From assembly GCF_016806065.1 (NCBI RefSeq), contig NZ_CP032405.1:4306001-4370000 (forward strand): a stretch of DNA of 64,000 bases, given 5' to 3'. Below are positions 56,089 to 63,971 of this stretch, piece after piece (position 1 is the first letter of the stretch; the number at the start of each line of letters is the position of its first letter). The position numbers were made by a program, and so were the translations under genes. The notes below the pieces were generated by a model. That model did no database searches and had not been told where the DNA came from. It saw only the letters and a list, made by a program, of their open reading frames with translations. This DNA is from Rhizobium rosettiformans. GTDB lineage: Bacteria; Pseudomonadota; Alphaproteobacteria; Rhizobiales; Rhizobiaceae.

Positions 56089-56117
56089 GCCCCTCATCCG
56101 GCTGCCGCCACCTTCTC
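56089..56117. repeat. Left fragment of a RIME-like repeat, ending in target duplication
   Basis: GCCCCTCATCCGGCTGCCG... up to TTCTC (56113-56117), the first part of a rhizobial intergenic palindromic repeat interrupted by the Mu-like element; the rest continues at 63085. Joining it to 63085 restores the usual pattern CTTCTCCCCGC-AAGCGGGGAGAAG. Confidence 0.85.
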
Positions 56118-56124
56118 TGAGGGC

Positions 56125-56208
56125 GGACAGATGGTTTGATCTAAGTGTGGCGAAGGGCCGTTTGAATTTAAAGAGAAATTTTCAGCGTTTTGGACAGATG
56201 GTTTGATC
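56125..56208. repeat. Left-end transposase sites L1 and L2
   Basis: GGACAGATGGTTTGATC occurs exactly at 56125-56141 and 56192-56208. The same motif, inverted and slightly diverged, stands at the right end, so these are likely MuA-type binding sites. Confidence 0.85.
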
Positions 56209-56235
56209 CTTTCGCGGAAACTGCGCGGATGAGCC

Positions 56236-56260
56236 CACACCTAGAAAAGCTGGAGGTGTG
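56236..56260. repeat. CACACCT hairpin in the left end
   Basis: CACACCT / AGGTGTG arms around 11 bases. The motif CCCACACCT recurs at 56234-56242 and 56330-56338, and its complement at 56308-56316. Function unknown; possibly structural or regulatory for the element. Confidence 0.45.
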
Positions 56261-56297
56261 CTAACGCTTTGATTCCAAACAATGTGGACAAACAGCG

Positions 56298-56348
56298 AAA
56301 ACACGAAAGGTGTGGGCTCCGAGCAAGAACCCACACCTTTCGTGTTTT
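56298..56348 (-). terminator. Terminator of the element repressor gene
   Basis: Perfect 19-bp stem (AAAACACGAAAGGTGTGGG and its complement) with a 13-base loop, 34 bases past the repressor stop, ending in CGTGTTTT on the minus strand. It would also block read-through into urtE from the other side. Confidence 0.75.
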
Positions 56349-56381
56349 GGACTGAAAGCATTTGTCGGCAGATTAGGAAGG

Positions 56382-56876
56382 CTAGTCTGGCCAGTCTGCT
56401 ACCGCCGAAACATAAGCCAGCAGTTCGCGATCAGTACGTTTTTCTAAGTCTTCACATACGGCATAGGCTGCATCGATAGTGTTAATGTTTCTGACTGTAG
56501 AATAGTCATGTATCTTATTCTCCAAATCTTCTGTGAGAGATGGAAAGTTCGCGGCCCACCAGAGCAGACGATTCTGTTCGCTCAACCCCACCATCAGTGG
56601 TCCAAGGCGGTTATAGAGCCAAAGCGCGGGAATGCTCGCCGTCCAGTTATGTGACTCCGTTGGAACAATCGTCCGCTTGAGTTCTGTTCCCGGCAGAAGG
56701 CTGTCAGGTGATATACCGAGCCTCTGCGCAATTCGCTTAATCGTCTCGTGGCTTGGAAGCCGTCGACCAGCCTCGTAGTTCGACCAAGCCGAGCGACTGA
56801 CATCCATTTGGTCGGCAAATTCAGCCAACGTTTTGCCCCCTCGGAGTTCCCGAAGGCGCTGCCCGATCTGTGACAT
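56382..56876 (-). CDS. XRE-family repressor of the Mu-like element
   Basis: A 164-residue regulator with an N-terminal HTH_3 (SQIGQRLRELRGGKTLAEFADQMDVSRSAWSNYEAGRRLPSHETIKRIAQRLGIS) and an unrecognised C-terminal region. In orientation it is divergent from the transposition genes, like the c repressor of Mu-type phages. The start at ATG 56876 precedes the HTH directly; the frame upstream overlaps the promoter region. Direct repeats upstream at 56879-56917 are likely operators. Confidence 0.88.
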   Translation of the reverse strand: MSQIGQRLRELRGGKTLAEFADQMDVSRSAWSNYEAGRRLPSHETIKRIAQRLGISPDSLLPGTELKRTIVPTESHNWTASIPALWLYNRLGPLMVGLSEQNRLLWWAANFPSLTEDLENKIHDYSTVRNINTIDAAYAVCEDLEKRTDRELLAYVSAVADWPD

Positions 56877-56878
56877 TG

Positions 56879-56917
56879 TTTCACTATCGAAAATTCTTCT
56901 TGATGTTTTCACTATCG
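56879..56917. promoter_or_regulatory. Direct-repeat operator of the Mu-like element
   Basis: TTTCACTATCG occurs at 56879-56889 and 56907-56917, 28 bases apart, and a related ACATTGTTTC occurs at 56873 and 56931. The array fills the gap between the divergent repressor and Ner-like genes and probably controls lytic/transposition gene expression. Confidence 0.6.
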
Positions 56918-56968
56918 TGACATACTCTTCACATTGTTTCGCTGGTGTGTAACACGGAATTTCGAGCA

Positions 56969-57190
56969 ATGAAACAGGCTGAGCAGATCAAAAGGGACTT
57001 CGAGAGCGCAGGCATCAGCATGCGGGAATGGGCAGAGGCCAACGGCTTCAACCCGCGTACCGTCTATGCTGTCGTAGACGGCAGCCTGAAGTGTAAGCGT
57101 GGCGTTAGCCACCAGATAGCAGTTGCACTCGGAATGAAGGAGAGCCGCCCCGTTCACCACCTTACCAACGTTGCAAGCGGTAAGAAGTGA
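56969..57190 (+). CDS. BcepMu gp16/Ner-like DNA-binding protein
   Basis: A 73-residue small HTH protein (MKQAEQIKRDFESAGISMREWAEANGFNPRTVYAVVDG followed by KRGVSHQIAVALGMK). This matches the BcepMu gp16-like family found at the start of transposition operons. It should act as an early regulator opposing the repressor. It sits first in the rightward operon and ends 22 bases before the transposase start. Confidence 0.82.
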   Translation: MKQAEQIKRDFESAGISMREWAEANGFNPRTVYAVVDGSLKCKRGVSHQIAVALGMKESRPVHHLTNVASGKK

Positions 57191-57212
57191 CGCAGGGAGC
57201 AGGTTCAACTCA

Positions 57213-59114
57213 ATGATGGTCAGCCTCTCCACAATCCGATCTGTTTCCGCAAGCCACGGATATCCCGTCGATAAAACGAGTTTAATCAGACGTTTGGATA
57301 GAGACGGCGTTCTTCGAGTTCAAGAGCGCGTGCATCGCGGTCAGGAAGGGTTCGTCTATGATTTTGAGTCGCTCCCTGAGGTCCTTCGAGTAGCTTTGCG
57401 CGACCGGGTTGGGGCTGCACCATCGGCGAACAAAGTGGCCTGGGAAAGATACTATCAGGCACCTCGTTCCCTCAGGGAAGACGCCGAGGGCCGTCTGTCG
57501 ATGGTGCAGGACCTGTTTCGCCTCGTCAATGCTGGGCGCGGTATCGTCGAAGCCCAAGTTGAAGTGTCTGAGGCGCATCGGGTCAGTGTCCCAACGGTAA
57601 AGCGAGCCTGGAAAGCAATCCGCAACGTACCTGAAGCCGACTGGCTTCCCGCCCTCGTCAAGGACTACAGGCCACGCCAGAAAGAGGATATCCCGCAGGA
57701 AATCCTCAATTATTTCTTCGCTGACTACGGGCGCGTCGAACAACCACAGCTACAGGCTGTCTGGGAACGCACGGTGCGTGCCGCTGCCAAACACGGCTGG
57801 GGCCAAGTGCCGAGCGCGAAGACCCTCAAGCGGCGCTGGGAGGCGTTGCCGCCGGATGTTCGCATTCTCTGGCGTGACGGCGAAGATGCATTGCAAAATG
57901 CGTATCCGCATGCCGAGCGGGATCGTTCCGGCATGAAACCGCTGGACATGATCAGCCTGGACGGACGCGAATGGGATTTGTTCGTTCGTCTTCCCGGCCA
58001 TGCGGGCGAAGAGGGCCGGATCGTTCGCGTTTGCGTCGTCATGGTGCAGGACGTGGCAACAAACATGATGCTCGCCTATCACATCGGCGAAACGGAAAGC
58101 GCCGATGCCTATCGCAGAGCGCTTTGTCAGTCGTTCGTGAGCTACGGCATCGCAAAGGTGGCCCAGTTCGACAACACCCGCGCCGCCGCGAACAAGACGA
58201 TCACCGGAGGGGCGAAGAAGCGCAACCGCTTCAAGATCAAGGATACCGATCTTCCTGGCATCCTGCCCCGAGTCGGCTGCGAACCGATCTTCACAAAGCC
58301 CTATAACGGTCGTTCAAAGACCGTTGAAAGAGGCTTTGCCGAGGTTAAGGAGCGCTCTGAGAAGGACCCGCGTTGCGCTGGAGCCTACACCGGGCGCAAC
58401 CCTACCGAAAAGCCTGAAAACTATGCGGAAACCGCCATCGACCTCGCTACTTTTGAGCAGGTCCTTGCCGAGGCCGTCGAGCACTACAACACCCGCACAG
58501 ACCGCAAGAGCAAGGTGGCTTACAAAATCTCGCACCGTCAGGCCTTTGAGGCAGGACTTGAGACAACGCAGGTTCGCCAACTGGCGGAGAAGCAGCGCCG
58601 CTATTTCTTCTTCACGGCGAAGCGCGTGACGGTGTCGCCATCTGGCACCGTCTCCATCGGCAAACGGCCCTTCATGAACCGCTTTCATCATGAGGCTCTG
58701 CTGGCATTTGCAGGCGAAGAAGTCGTCTTCTTCTACGATCCAGACAACCACAAGGCTCCCGCCTGGGCAGAAACGGTCGATGGTCGCAGGATCACCGATG
58801 ACATCGTCTGCATCGAAGCGAGCGGCTTCTCTTCCACAGAGGATGCTAAGGCATACGAACGCGAAAAGCGTAAATCTATCAAGGCCACGAAGGCCAAGGC
58901 CGATGCTATCGGACGAATGTCGCAGATCGAAATGAAGTCGGCCCTTGCGCCGTTGCCAATCGATAAGCCGCCGTCGCCGCCCATCGTTCAACCCATCTTC
59001 ACCAGGACGCCAACCGTCTCACGGACGGACAACATGGACCAACTGGCCGAAGTTCTCCGGCTCGCTCGCCGAGGCATGGAGATCGAGAAACGCGCAGTCG
59101 GCTTTGACGACTGA
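57213..59114 (+). CDS. MuA-type DDE transposase
   Basis: A 633-residue transposase. The N-terminal part (VDKTSLIRRLDRDGVLRVQERVHRGQEGFVYDFESLPEVLRVALRD) fits the Mu end-binding HTH. The integrase core begins DMISLDGREWDLFVR, with the catalytic Asp, then VAQFDNTRAA (second Asp) and a Glu in VERGFAEVKERSE. A C-terminal Mu-type beta-barrel region (FMNRFHHEALLAFAGEEVVFFYDPDN) follows. The ATG at 57213 (or 57216) has AGGGAGCAGG at suitable spacing; an in-frame TTG at 57171 overlaps the previous gene and is less likely. It joins ends to target DNA with a 5-bp stagger, matching the observed TTCTC duplication. Confidence 0.95.
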   Translation: MMVSLSTIRSVSASHGYPVDKTSLIRRLDRDGVLRVQERVHRGQEGFVYDFESLPEVLRVALRDRVGAAPSANKVAWERYYQAPRSLREDAEGRLSMVQDLFRLVNAGRGIVEAQVEVSEAHRVSVPTVKRAWKAIRNVPEADWLPALVKDYRPRQKEDIPQEILNYFFADYGRVEQPQLQAVWERTVRAAAKHGWGQVPSAKTLKRRWEALPPDVRILWRDGEDALQNAYPHAERDRSGMKPLDMISLDGREWDLFVRLPGHAGEEGRIVRVCVVMVQDVATNMMLAYHIGETESADAYRRALCQSFVSYGIAKVAQFDNTRAAANKTITGGAKKRNRFKIKDTDLPGILPRVGCEPIFTKPYNGRSKTVERGFAEVKERSEKDPRCAGAYTGRNPTEKPENYAETAIDLATFEQVLAEAVEHYNTRTDRKSKVAYKISHRQAFEAGLETTQVRQLAEKQRRYFFFTAKRVTVSPSGTVSIGKRPFMNRFHHEALLAFAGEEVVFFYDPDNHKAPAWAETVDGRRITDDIVCIEASGFSSTEDAKAYEREKRKSIKATKAKADAIGRMSQIEMKSALAPLPIDKPPSPPIVQPIFTRTPTVSRTDNMDQLAEVLRLARRGMEIEKRAVGFDD

Positions 59115-59176
59115 GTGTTTGGCCGAAGGCGTTCGCAGCGCCTCCGGCCATATCCAAAACCGAAAAGGAATGTGGA

Positions 59177-59929
59177 ATGGACAGAGACCAGAATAGTACG
59201 CCACCGCCCGAACAGCAACAGGGCGACCCGACACGGGTTTACGTGCCGACTCCGACTTCCCAGCATATTCTGGCAACGCTGGAATTCGCCAAGGAAGACG
59301 GGGAAATCGTCTCGATCTCGGGCATGCCTGGGATCGGTAAAACGCAGTCTCTCAAGCAGCTTCAGCAAACCTCGCGGAATGTCTGGTACTGCGAATTCTC
59401 CGACGACACGTCCAGCGTCTTCGCCACTCTGACGGAGATCGCCGTAGCCCTTGGCATCAACGAGGTGCCGAGCAAGCCCGACGACGTGCGCCGCCAGATT
59501 GTCCGGCGCGTACAGGGATCGCAGGGGATTATCCTTTGCGATGAAGCCCAGCACCTCAACCACAAGGGCTTCGAGGTCATCAGGACCATCCATGACCGCA
59601 GCGGCGTTGCAATCGCGTTCTGCGGCCATCTGGACCTTGCCGACAAGATCGCTCGCCTTCCCCAGCTTTCGGGCCGCATCACGGCTCCGCTGCGGATCGG
59701 CGCGGCTCGCGCTGAAGATGCTGACGCACTCTTCGACGCGTGGGGTCTGACGGATAAGCGCTCGCGGGAATACCTGCGCCGCTATGCGGCCAATGCCACA
59801 GGCCTGCGCCGGATTGCCAAGGCCTTCAGGCAGGCTCGCCGGATGGCCCTGGGAGCCCAAAAGCCGATCTCTTTCGAGCACATCCGCGCCGCCTGGGCGT
59901 CTCTCCAAGAAACCGTCATCGAAGCGTGA
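59177..59929 (+). CDS. MuB-type AAA ATPase, target-DNA activator
   Basis: A 250-residue ATPase: Walker A GMPGIGKTQSLKQ, Walker B GIILCDEAQHLNHKG, arginine-finger region FCGHLDLADKIARL. MuB binds target DNA, recruits the MuA complex and protects the element from self-insertion. It lies 62 bases after the transposase stop and ten before the next gene. Confidence 0.94.
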   Translation: MDRDQNSTPPPEQQQGDPTRVYVPTPTSQHILATLEFAKEDGEIVSISGMPGIGKTQSLKQLQQTSRNVWYCEFSDDTSSVFATLTEIAVALGINEVPSKPDDVRRQIVRRVQGSQGIILCDEAQHLNHKGFEVIRTIHDRSGVAIAFCGHLDLADKIARLPQLSGRITAPLRIGAARAEDADALFDAWGLTDKRSREYLRRYAANATGLRRIAKAFRQARRMALGAQKPISFEHIRAAWASLQETVIEA

Positions 59930-59938
59930 GGACCGGAC

Positions 59939-60724
59939 ATGTCAAACACTGAACACAATGCCGAAATGCCCGTTTCGAACGGGTTTTCCCGCGATACCAC
60001 GTCACCCGTCGGCTCGCAGGACGTGTTGAACATGCGCCCGCTTCCGAACCGTCTCGGGCACAATGGGCCCTACTTTGGCACGGCTGCCCGCAGCCCGGTC
60101 GCACATGATTGCAACAGCATCGAAGGCCATTCGGCGTTCTTTCGTGACGTGAGCGCTTTCGAGGATGATCTCCGCAAGGCCATCATGGTTGTTTGGGATG
60201 AGGTGACGGCATTGAACGTCATCCGTCATCGCCTTGCCGAAGGAGCGGAGCAGCCTGAAGCCGCTATTGAGCAGGCCACCTATGCCCTGACGACGGCATT
60301 CCAGTTCATGCAGGAAGCCTATCTGATGGCCGAAATCCTTGATGAGCGTGAAAGACGGCGGCTGAAGGAGCGGGACACGAAGGATTTCTTGGCTTTGGTG
60401 CCGTCCACGCCACCAGAGTTGATGTCCTCTCTCGAAAGGCTTGCGGAAGAGGGCGAGCTGACGTGGAAAATCTCGGTCCTTCTGGATCGCATGGGGCAGT
60501 CCAGGGGCGCGAAATACGACTGGCCAAAGCCCGGCGCTGATCAGTTGAAGGAACTCACCGGACGGCTTCAGAAGGCGATCACGCCTCCAACGACGGAGGA
60601 ACTGGAAGCCATGCCCGACGACGCTCTGAGCGGCGAGCTGCGGGCACTCGAAGAGAGGATCAGCGAAATGCGCCAGGCTGTTTCGCTGATCCACGCCGTT
60701 CGACTTATTCGCCGGAACCGTTGA
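59939..60724 (+). CDS. Hypothetical protein of the Mu-like element
   Basis: A 261-residue, mostly helical soluble protein I do not recognise. The N-terminal 60 residues are probably disordered; later parts are charged helices (ALSGELRALEERISEMRQAVSLIHAVRLIRRNR). It follows the MuB gene in the same operon. Its role may be regulatory, or it may be a cargo gene. Confidence 0.75.
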   Translation: MSNTEHNAEMPVSNGFSRDTTSPVGSQDVLNMRPLPNRLGHNGPYFGTAARSPVAHDCNSIEGHSAFFRDVSAFEDDLRKAIMVVWDEVTALNVIRHRLAEGAEQPEAAIEQATYALTTAFQFMQEAYLMAEILDERERRRLKERDTKDFLALVPSTPPELMSSLERLAEEGELTWKISVLLDRMGQSRGAKYDWPKPGADQLKELTGRLQKAITPPTTEELEAMPDDALSGELRALEERISEMRQAVSLIHAVRLIRRNR

Positions 60725-60731
60725 GGAGGGA

Positions 60732-61313
60732 ATGACCATGCCGACAATCCGCAAAGAGGTCTACAGCGACATTCCCGATGTTCTGGATACGCTGAGCACG
60801 ACAACCAGCATGCTGGAAGCCTTCAGCGTCTTGCTGGAGCACGCCCACCGCTCTGGTGAAGCCATGTCGCACTACAGCGACGGTATTCAGGGCATGCTCA
60901 ACCAGCAATGCGAGGACCTGAAATTCATCGAAAAGGCGTTGCGCGATCAGTATCAGGAAATGAAGGTCAGTAAGCTTGAGGTGCGCGATCTCGCCACCTT
61001 GGCGCAGTGGGCAGGCGTAAGCCCAAAGATCGCGGCCAACGTCGTTTCCATCGCCACAGGCATCAATCTGGCAGAGGGTGGCGAGGAGACGTATCGGGAA
61101 CTGGTGGAAACCGCTCAGCAGGTTTCAATCTTTCGGGCAATGCAAGGTGTTGCCGACATAGAGGCGATAGCCAAGGCGACGGCGGTTCCGGCCGAGACGG
61201 TCAGCCGCATCCTGGACGAGGCCTATCTCTACAATCCCCGTCGTATGGCCGCGATCCGTGAGGCCAATGAAAAAGCTCATGAAGCAGAAGGAGCGTCCTA
61301 TGTCGGCGCATGA
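60732..61313 (+). CDS. Hypothetical protein with HTH-like segment, Mu-like element
   Basis: A 193-residue protein with helical segments and two HTH-like stretches (LATLAQWAGVSPKIAANVVSIATGI and IEAIAKATAVPAETVSRILDEAYLYNP). ATGs at 60732 and 60738 are both possible. It is in the same rightward operon and its end overlaps the next small gene. A DNA-binding role is plausible but not shown. Confidence 0.72.
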   Translation: MTMPTIRKEVYSDIPDVLDTLSTTTSMLEAFSVLLEHAHRSGEAMSHYSDGIQGMLNQQCEDLKFIEKALRDQYQEMKVSKLEVRDLATLAQWAGVSPKIAANVVSIATGINLAEGGEETYRELVETAQQVSIFRAMQGVADIEAIAKATAVPAETVSRILDEAYLYNPRRMAAIREANEKAHEAEGASYVGA

Positions 61314-61479
61314 TTTCAAGAAAACGGGGACGGCGAAGGTGTCAGTCTCCGAAGCCGACCTCTACGTTTCGGACCCAGATGGCCGCGTAGCGAGACCGTC
61401 AGTCGTTACTGTGACTGACACTGAAACGGGCGTCATAAAGAGCTTTACGGTGCAGGAGGCGCACGATGGCCAGAAGTAG
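61300..61479 (+). CDS. Small hypothetical protein, Mu-like element
   Basis: A 59-residue beta-rich-looking protein (ADLYVSDPDGRVARPSVVTVTDTETGVIKSF). The ATG at 61300 has AGAAGGAGCG and overlaps the end of the previous gene; its 3' end overlaps the gp16-like gene. Unrecognised. Confidence 0.6.
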   Translation: MSAHDFKKTGTAKVSVSEADLYVSDPDGRVARPSVVTVTDTETGVIKSFTVQEAHDGQK

Positions 61480-61909
61480 CGCCGTCGCACCCGCGACCAA
61501 GAAGCAGATTGCCCTTCTGCATGTAGCCAAGCGGGAGCTGGGGCTCACCGATGACGATTACCGGGCAATTCTTGCCAGACACGGCCATTGTAACAGTTCC
61601 GCCGACCTCAACGCCTCGGGCTTCACCAGCGTCATGAAATACATGGCGGCGCTGGGCTTCAAATCGACCTCTGCCACGCCTTCCGGCTTTGGTGAGCGGC
61701 GTGGAATGGCAAGCCCTGCCCAGATCGATCTCATACGGGCGTTGTGGCTGAAGTATCACGGCGAGGCAGACGACAAGGAAGCGGCCCTCAATAACTGGCT
61801 GACCCGCTTCCACAAGGTATCGGCGCTCCGCTTCGTTGATGTTGCTAAGGCATCGAAGATCATCACCGCCCTGAAGCGGATGACCTCTCGGAAGAAAAAC
61901 GAAAGCTAA
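61466..61909 (+). CDS. Mu gp16/GemA-like regulatory protein (DUF1018)
   Basis: A 147-residue protein with the gp16/GemA pattern: KKQIALLHVAKRELGLTDDDYRAILARHG, then MASPAQIDLIRALWLKYHG and TRFHKVSALRFVDVAKASKIITALKRM. GemA-type proteins modulate host expression or DNA topology in Mu phages. It overlaps the previous gene by 14 bases. It marks the end of the conserved early region. Confidence 0.88.
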   Translation: MARSSAVAPATKKQIALLHVAKRELGLTDDDYRAILARHGHCNSSADLNASGFTSVMKYMAALGFKSTSATPSGFGERRGMASPAQIDLIRALWLKYHGEADDKEAALNNWLTRFHKVSALRFVDVAKASKIITALKRMTSRKKNES

Positions 61910-62011
61910 GCCCGATTCTGAGGCCGTGGAGCGCGTTCCCCGTTCGGGACCGCACTCTGCGGCCTTCTTCGCTCAACCGCCTCTATGGGCCTTAAAATCG
62001 AAGGAAAGAGC

Positions 62012-62581
62012 ATGCCGAAGAAAATCAAGTACGTTGAGATCGAAGTGGCGAAGATCGACCGCCAGAAGTATGCGGTCGTTCCGCTTCACGAATACGAGGC
62101 ATTCGTTCGAGAGCATCGCCTGAAGAGGGCATGCTTCAGGCCCAGACCGTCGAAGATCGACCAGAACCCTGAACTCGCGGCGTTCCTTGCTGATGTTTTG
62201 GGCACAAAGCCTATGCCTGAGGTGATGGCGGATTGCGTCGCCAAATTCGGGGCTGAGAACGTTCCGACAATCAACCGCATTTATGCCCACTGGCAGAAAC
62301 TGCGTCGGCAAGCGATCCTTGACGGCGAAAAAAGAAGCATGCTCGGAAGTTTCTCACTTGATCGATTGGGGCCTCATGCGTCCAAAATCGAGCGGAACCC
62401 CGAGTTGGCTGCGCACCTTGCCAACATCTTGGGAACGAAGCCGATTGATGAGGTGATGGCCGATTGCCTGGCTAAATTTGGCGCGTCGAACGTCCCTTCC
62501 AAATCTGCCGTCTACAATCATTGGCAGAAGCTGCGCAGGCAGGCCGCAGAGATCGCAGGGAAGGAGAGCGACTATGAATAA
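62012..62581 (+). CDS. Protein with two copies of an unrecognised domain, Mu-like element
   Basis: A 189-residue protein with an N-terminal KYVEIEVAKIDRQKYAVVPLHEYEAF segment and two related domains of about 50 residues: KIDQNPELAAFLADVLGTKP ... YAHWQKLRRQA and KIERNPELAAHLANILGTKP ... YNHWQKLRRQA. Each has the look of an HTH-like unit ending in a helix. The ATG at 62012 has AAGGA upstream; an in-frame ATG at 61985 is less likely. It overlaps the next gene, which holds a third copy. Confidence 0.75.
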   Translation: MPKKIKYVEIEVAKIDRQKYAVVPLHEYEAFVREHRLKRACFRPRPSKIDQNPELAAFLADVLGTKPMPEVMADCVAKFGAENVPTINRIYAHWQKLRRQAILDGEKRSMLGSFSLDRLGPHASKIERNPELAAHLANILGTKPIDEVMADCLAKFGASNVPSKSAVYNHWQKLRRQAAEIAGKESDYE

Positions 62582-62915
62582 GAGCGTTGGCAGCATCTTG
62601 GGCTTGGAGCGGTGCTCTACCTGCAATAAGCTGGCGCTCCGTCAGGAGACGATTTCAGTTCCCGTATCTGAATACGAGGCTCTCAAGGCCGCTGCGGATA
62701 GCAGCGTGCAGCGTAAGAAGATCGCCAGCTACCGTGCCATATCCGGTTCCAAGATTGCGAAGAACCCGGAGATGGCAGAATTCATCATTGAGTGCGCGGC
62801 GTCGATGACCGTGTCCGAGGTCCGGGAAGCATGTAAGGAGCGGTTCGGAGCGGCCACTCCGTCGTGGTCCTCGATCTTCCGTTTCCTTGACGCAATGAAG
62901 AGGGGCGGCAAGTGA
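62574..62915 (+). CDS. Protein with third copy of the element's domain and a CxxC pair
   Basis: A 113-residue protein that shares SEYEALKAA and the domain KIAKNPEMAEFIIECAASMTVSEVREACKERFGAATPSWSSIFRFLDAMK with the gene upstream, overlapping it by eight bases. The N-terminus has CSTCNK, a possible zinc half-site. No further gene lies before the right end. Confidence 0.75.
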   Translation: MNKSVGSILGLERCSTCNKLALRQETISVPVSEYEALKAAADSSVQRKKIASYRAISGSKIAKNPEMAEFIIECAASMTVSEVREACKERFGAATPSWSSIFRFLDAMKRGGK

Positions 62916-63032
62916 TTAGCGCCCGCAGTTTTACTTCGCGGGCCTGTTTTTACTTGGGCAATCGGTCAGCTCAGGTGGTCCCAGACATCACTGAATACAC
63001 TCGCATACGATTGGATGATCCCGCATTAAATC

Positions 63033-63072
63033 GGATCAAACCTACTGTCCCTGTAGATCAAACCATATGTCT
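63033..63072. repeat. Right-end transposase sites R1 and R2
   Basis: GATCAAACCTACTGTCC (63034-63050) and GATCAAACCATATGTCT (63056-63072) are the left-end motif in inverse orientation with two mismatches each. The outer one is seven bases inside the CA end, mirroring the left. Confidence 0.85.
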
Positions 63073-63084
63073 GTACACATTCTC

Positions 63085-63191
63085 CCCGCAAGCGGGGAGA
63101 AGACCCCGTGCCGCTGCCCTCCCAGCCACCGGAGGTCTCGGCGGACTAGTCCCCTCTCCCCGCCTGCGGGGAGAGGGTTAGGTCGAGGGGC
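63085..63191. repeat. Right fragment of the RIME-like repeat
   Basis: Continues the repeat broken at 56117: CCCGCAAGCGGGGAGAAG ... CCTCTCCCCGCCTGCGGGGAG and the end GGTCGAGGGGC. Inner palindromes are intact. Confidence 0.85.
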
Positions 63192-63211
63192 AAACGCCAT
63201 AGCGCTCATCA

Positions 63212-63967
63212 TCACCGCCCCAGATAGTTCTCGATGACCTTCTGGTCGTTCGAGACGAAATCGATCGACCCTTCCGCCAAGACCGACCCTTCCGCCAGGC
63301 AGGTGACCTTGACGCCGAGATCGCGGATGAAGCCCATGTCGTGTTCGACGACGACGACGGAACGCGTCTTCGCGATTTCCTTCAGGAGAATAGCGGTTTC
63401 CGCCGTCTCGGCATCGGTCATGCCGGCGACCGGCTCGTCGACGAGCAGAAGCTTGGGCTCCTGGGCGAGCAGCATGCCGATCTCCAGCCACTGCTTCTGG
63501 CCATGGGATAGATTGGCGGCGAACTCGTCCTTGCGGTGAGTCAGACGCACCGTCTCGAGGATCTCCTCGATGCGCGCCTTGTCTTCGGACGTCAGCCGAT
63601 AGAAGAGCGTGGCAAAGACGCCGCGCTTGCGGTTCAGCGCAAGTTCCAGATTGTCCCAGACGGTATGGCTCTCAAACACGGTCGGTTTCTGGAACTTGCG
63701 GCCGATCCCGAGCTGGGCGATCTCGGCCTCGTCCTTCTTGGTCAAATCGATCTTGCCGCCATCGAAGAAGACCTCGCCCTCGTCCGGCCGGGTCTTGCCG
63801 GTGATGATGTCCATCATCGTCGTCTTGCCGGCGCCGTTCGGGCCGATGATGGCGCGGAGTTCACCCGGCTCGACGATGAAGGAGAGCGAGTTCAGCGCCT
63901 TGAAGCCGTCGAAGGAGACGGAGACACCGTCGAGATAGAGCAGGCTGGACGTGGTCTTTTCGCTCAT
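63212..63967 (-). CDS. urtD: Urea ABC transporter ATP-binding protein UrtD
   Basis: A 251-residue LivG-like ATPase: Walker A IIGPNGAGKTTMMDIITGKTRPDEG, signature NLSHGQKQWLEIGMLL, Walker B LLLVDEPVAGMTDAE and VVVEHDMGFIRDLG. UrtD identity is supported by urtE and the urease genes. It starts just after the urtC end and is the last intact urt gene before the Mu-like element. Confidence 0.94.
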   Translation of the reverse strand: MSEKTTSSLLYLDGVSVSFDGFKALNSLSFIVEPGELRAIIGPNGAGKTTMMDIITGKTRPDEGEVFFDGGKIDLTKKDEAEIAQLGIGRKFQKPTVFESHTVWDNLELALNRKRGVFATLFYRLTSEDKARIEEILETVRLTHRKDEFAANLSHGQKQWLEIGMLLAQEPKLLLVDEPVAGMTDAETAETAILLKEIAKTRSVVVVEHDMGFIRDLGVKVTCLAEGSVLAEGSIDFVSNDQKVIENYLGR

Positions 63968-63971
63968 GGTC

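Larger units (their letters stand above)
56118..63079 (+). mobile_element. Mu-like transposable element, 6962 bp, structureless
   Basis: Ends defined from sequence: TG at 56118 and CA at 63078-63079, each seven bases outside a transposase-site repeat, with the 5-bp direct duplication TTCTC at 56113-56117 and 63080-63084. Genes: repressor (minus), BcepMu-gp16/Ner-like, MuA transposase, MuB ATPase, three small genes, GemA/gp16-like, and two genes sharing an unknown domain. No Mor, lysis, portal, head or tail gene is present, and about 160 bp of noncoding DNA precedes the right end. It behaves as a transposon, not a phage, as far as can be seen. It sits in a RIME repeat between urtD and urtE. 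Confidence 0.93.

Noticed and set aside
56118..63079. Complete Mu prophage
   Set aside because: No lysis, portal, capsid, tail or Mor genes; the ends are only 7 kb apart.
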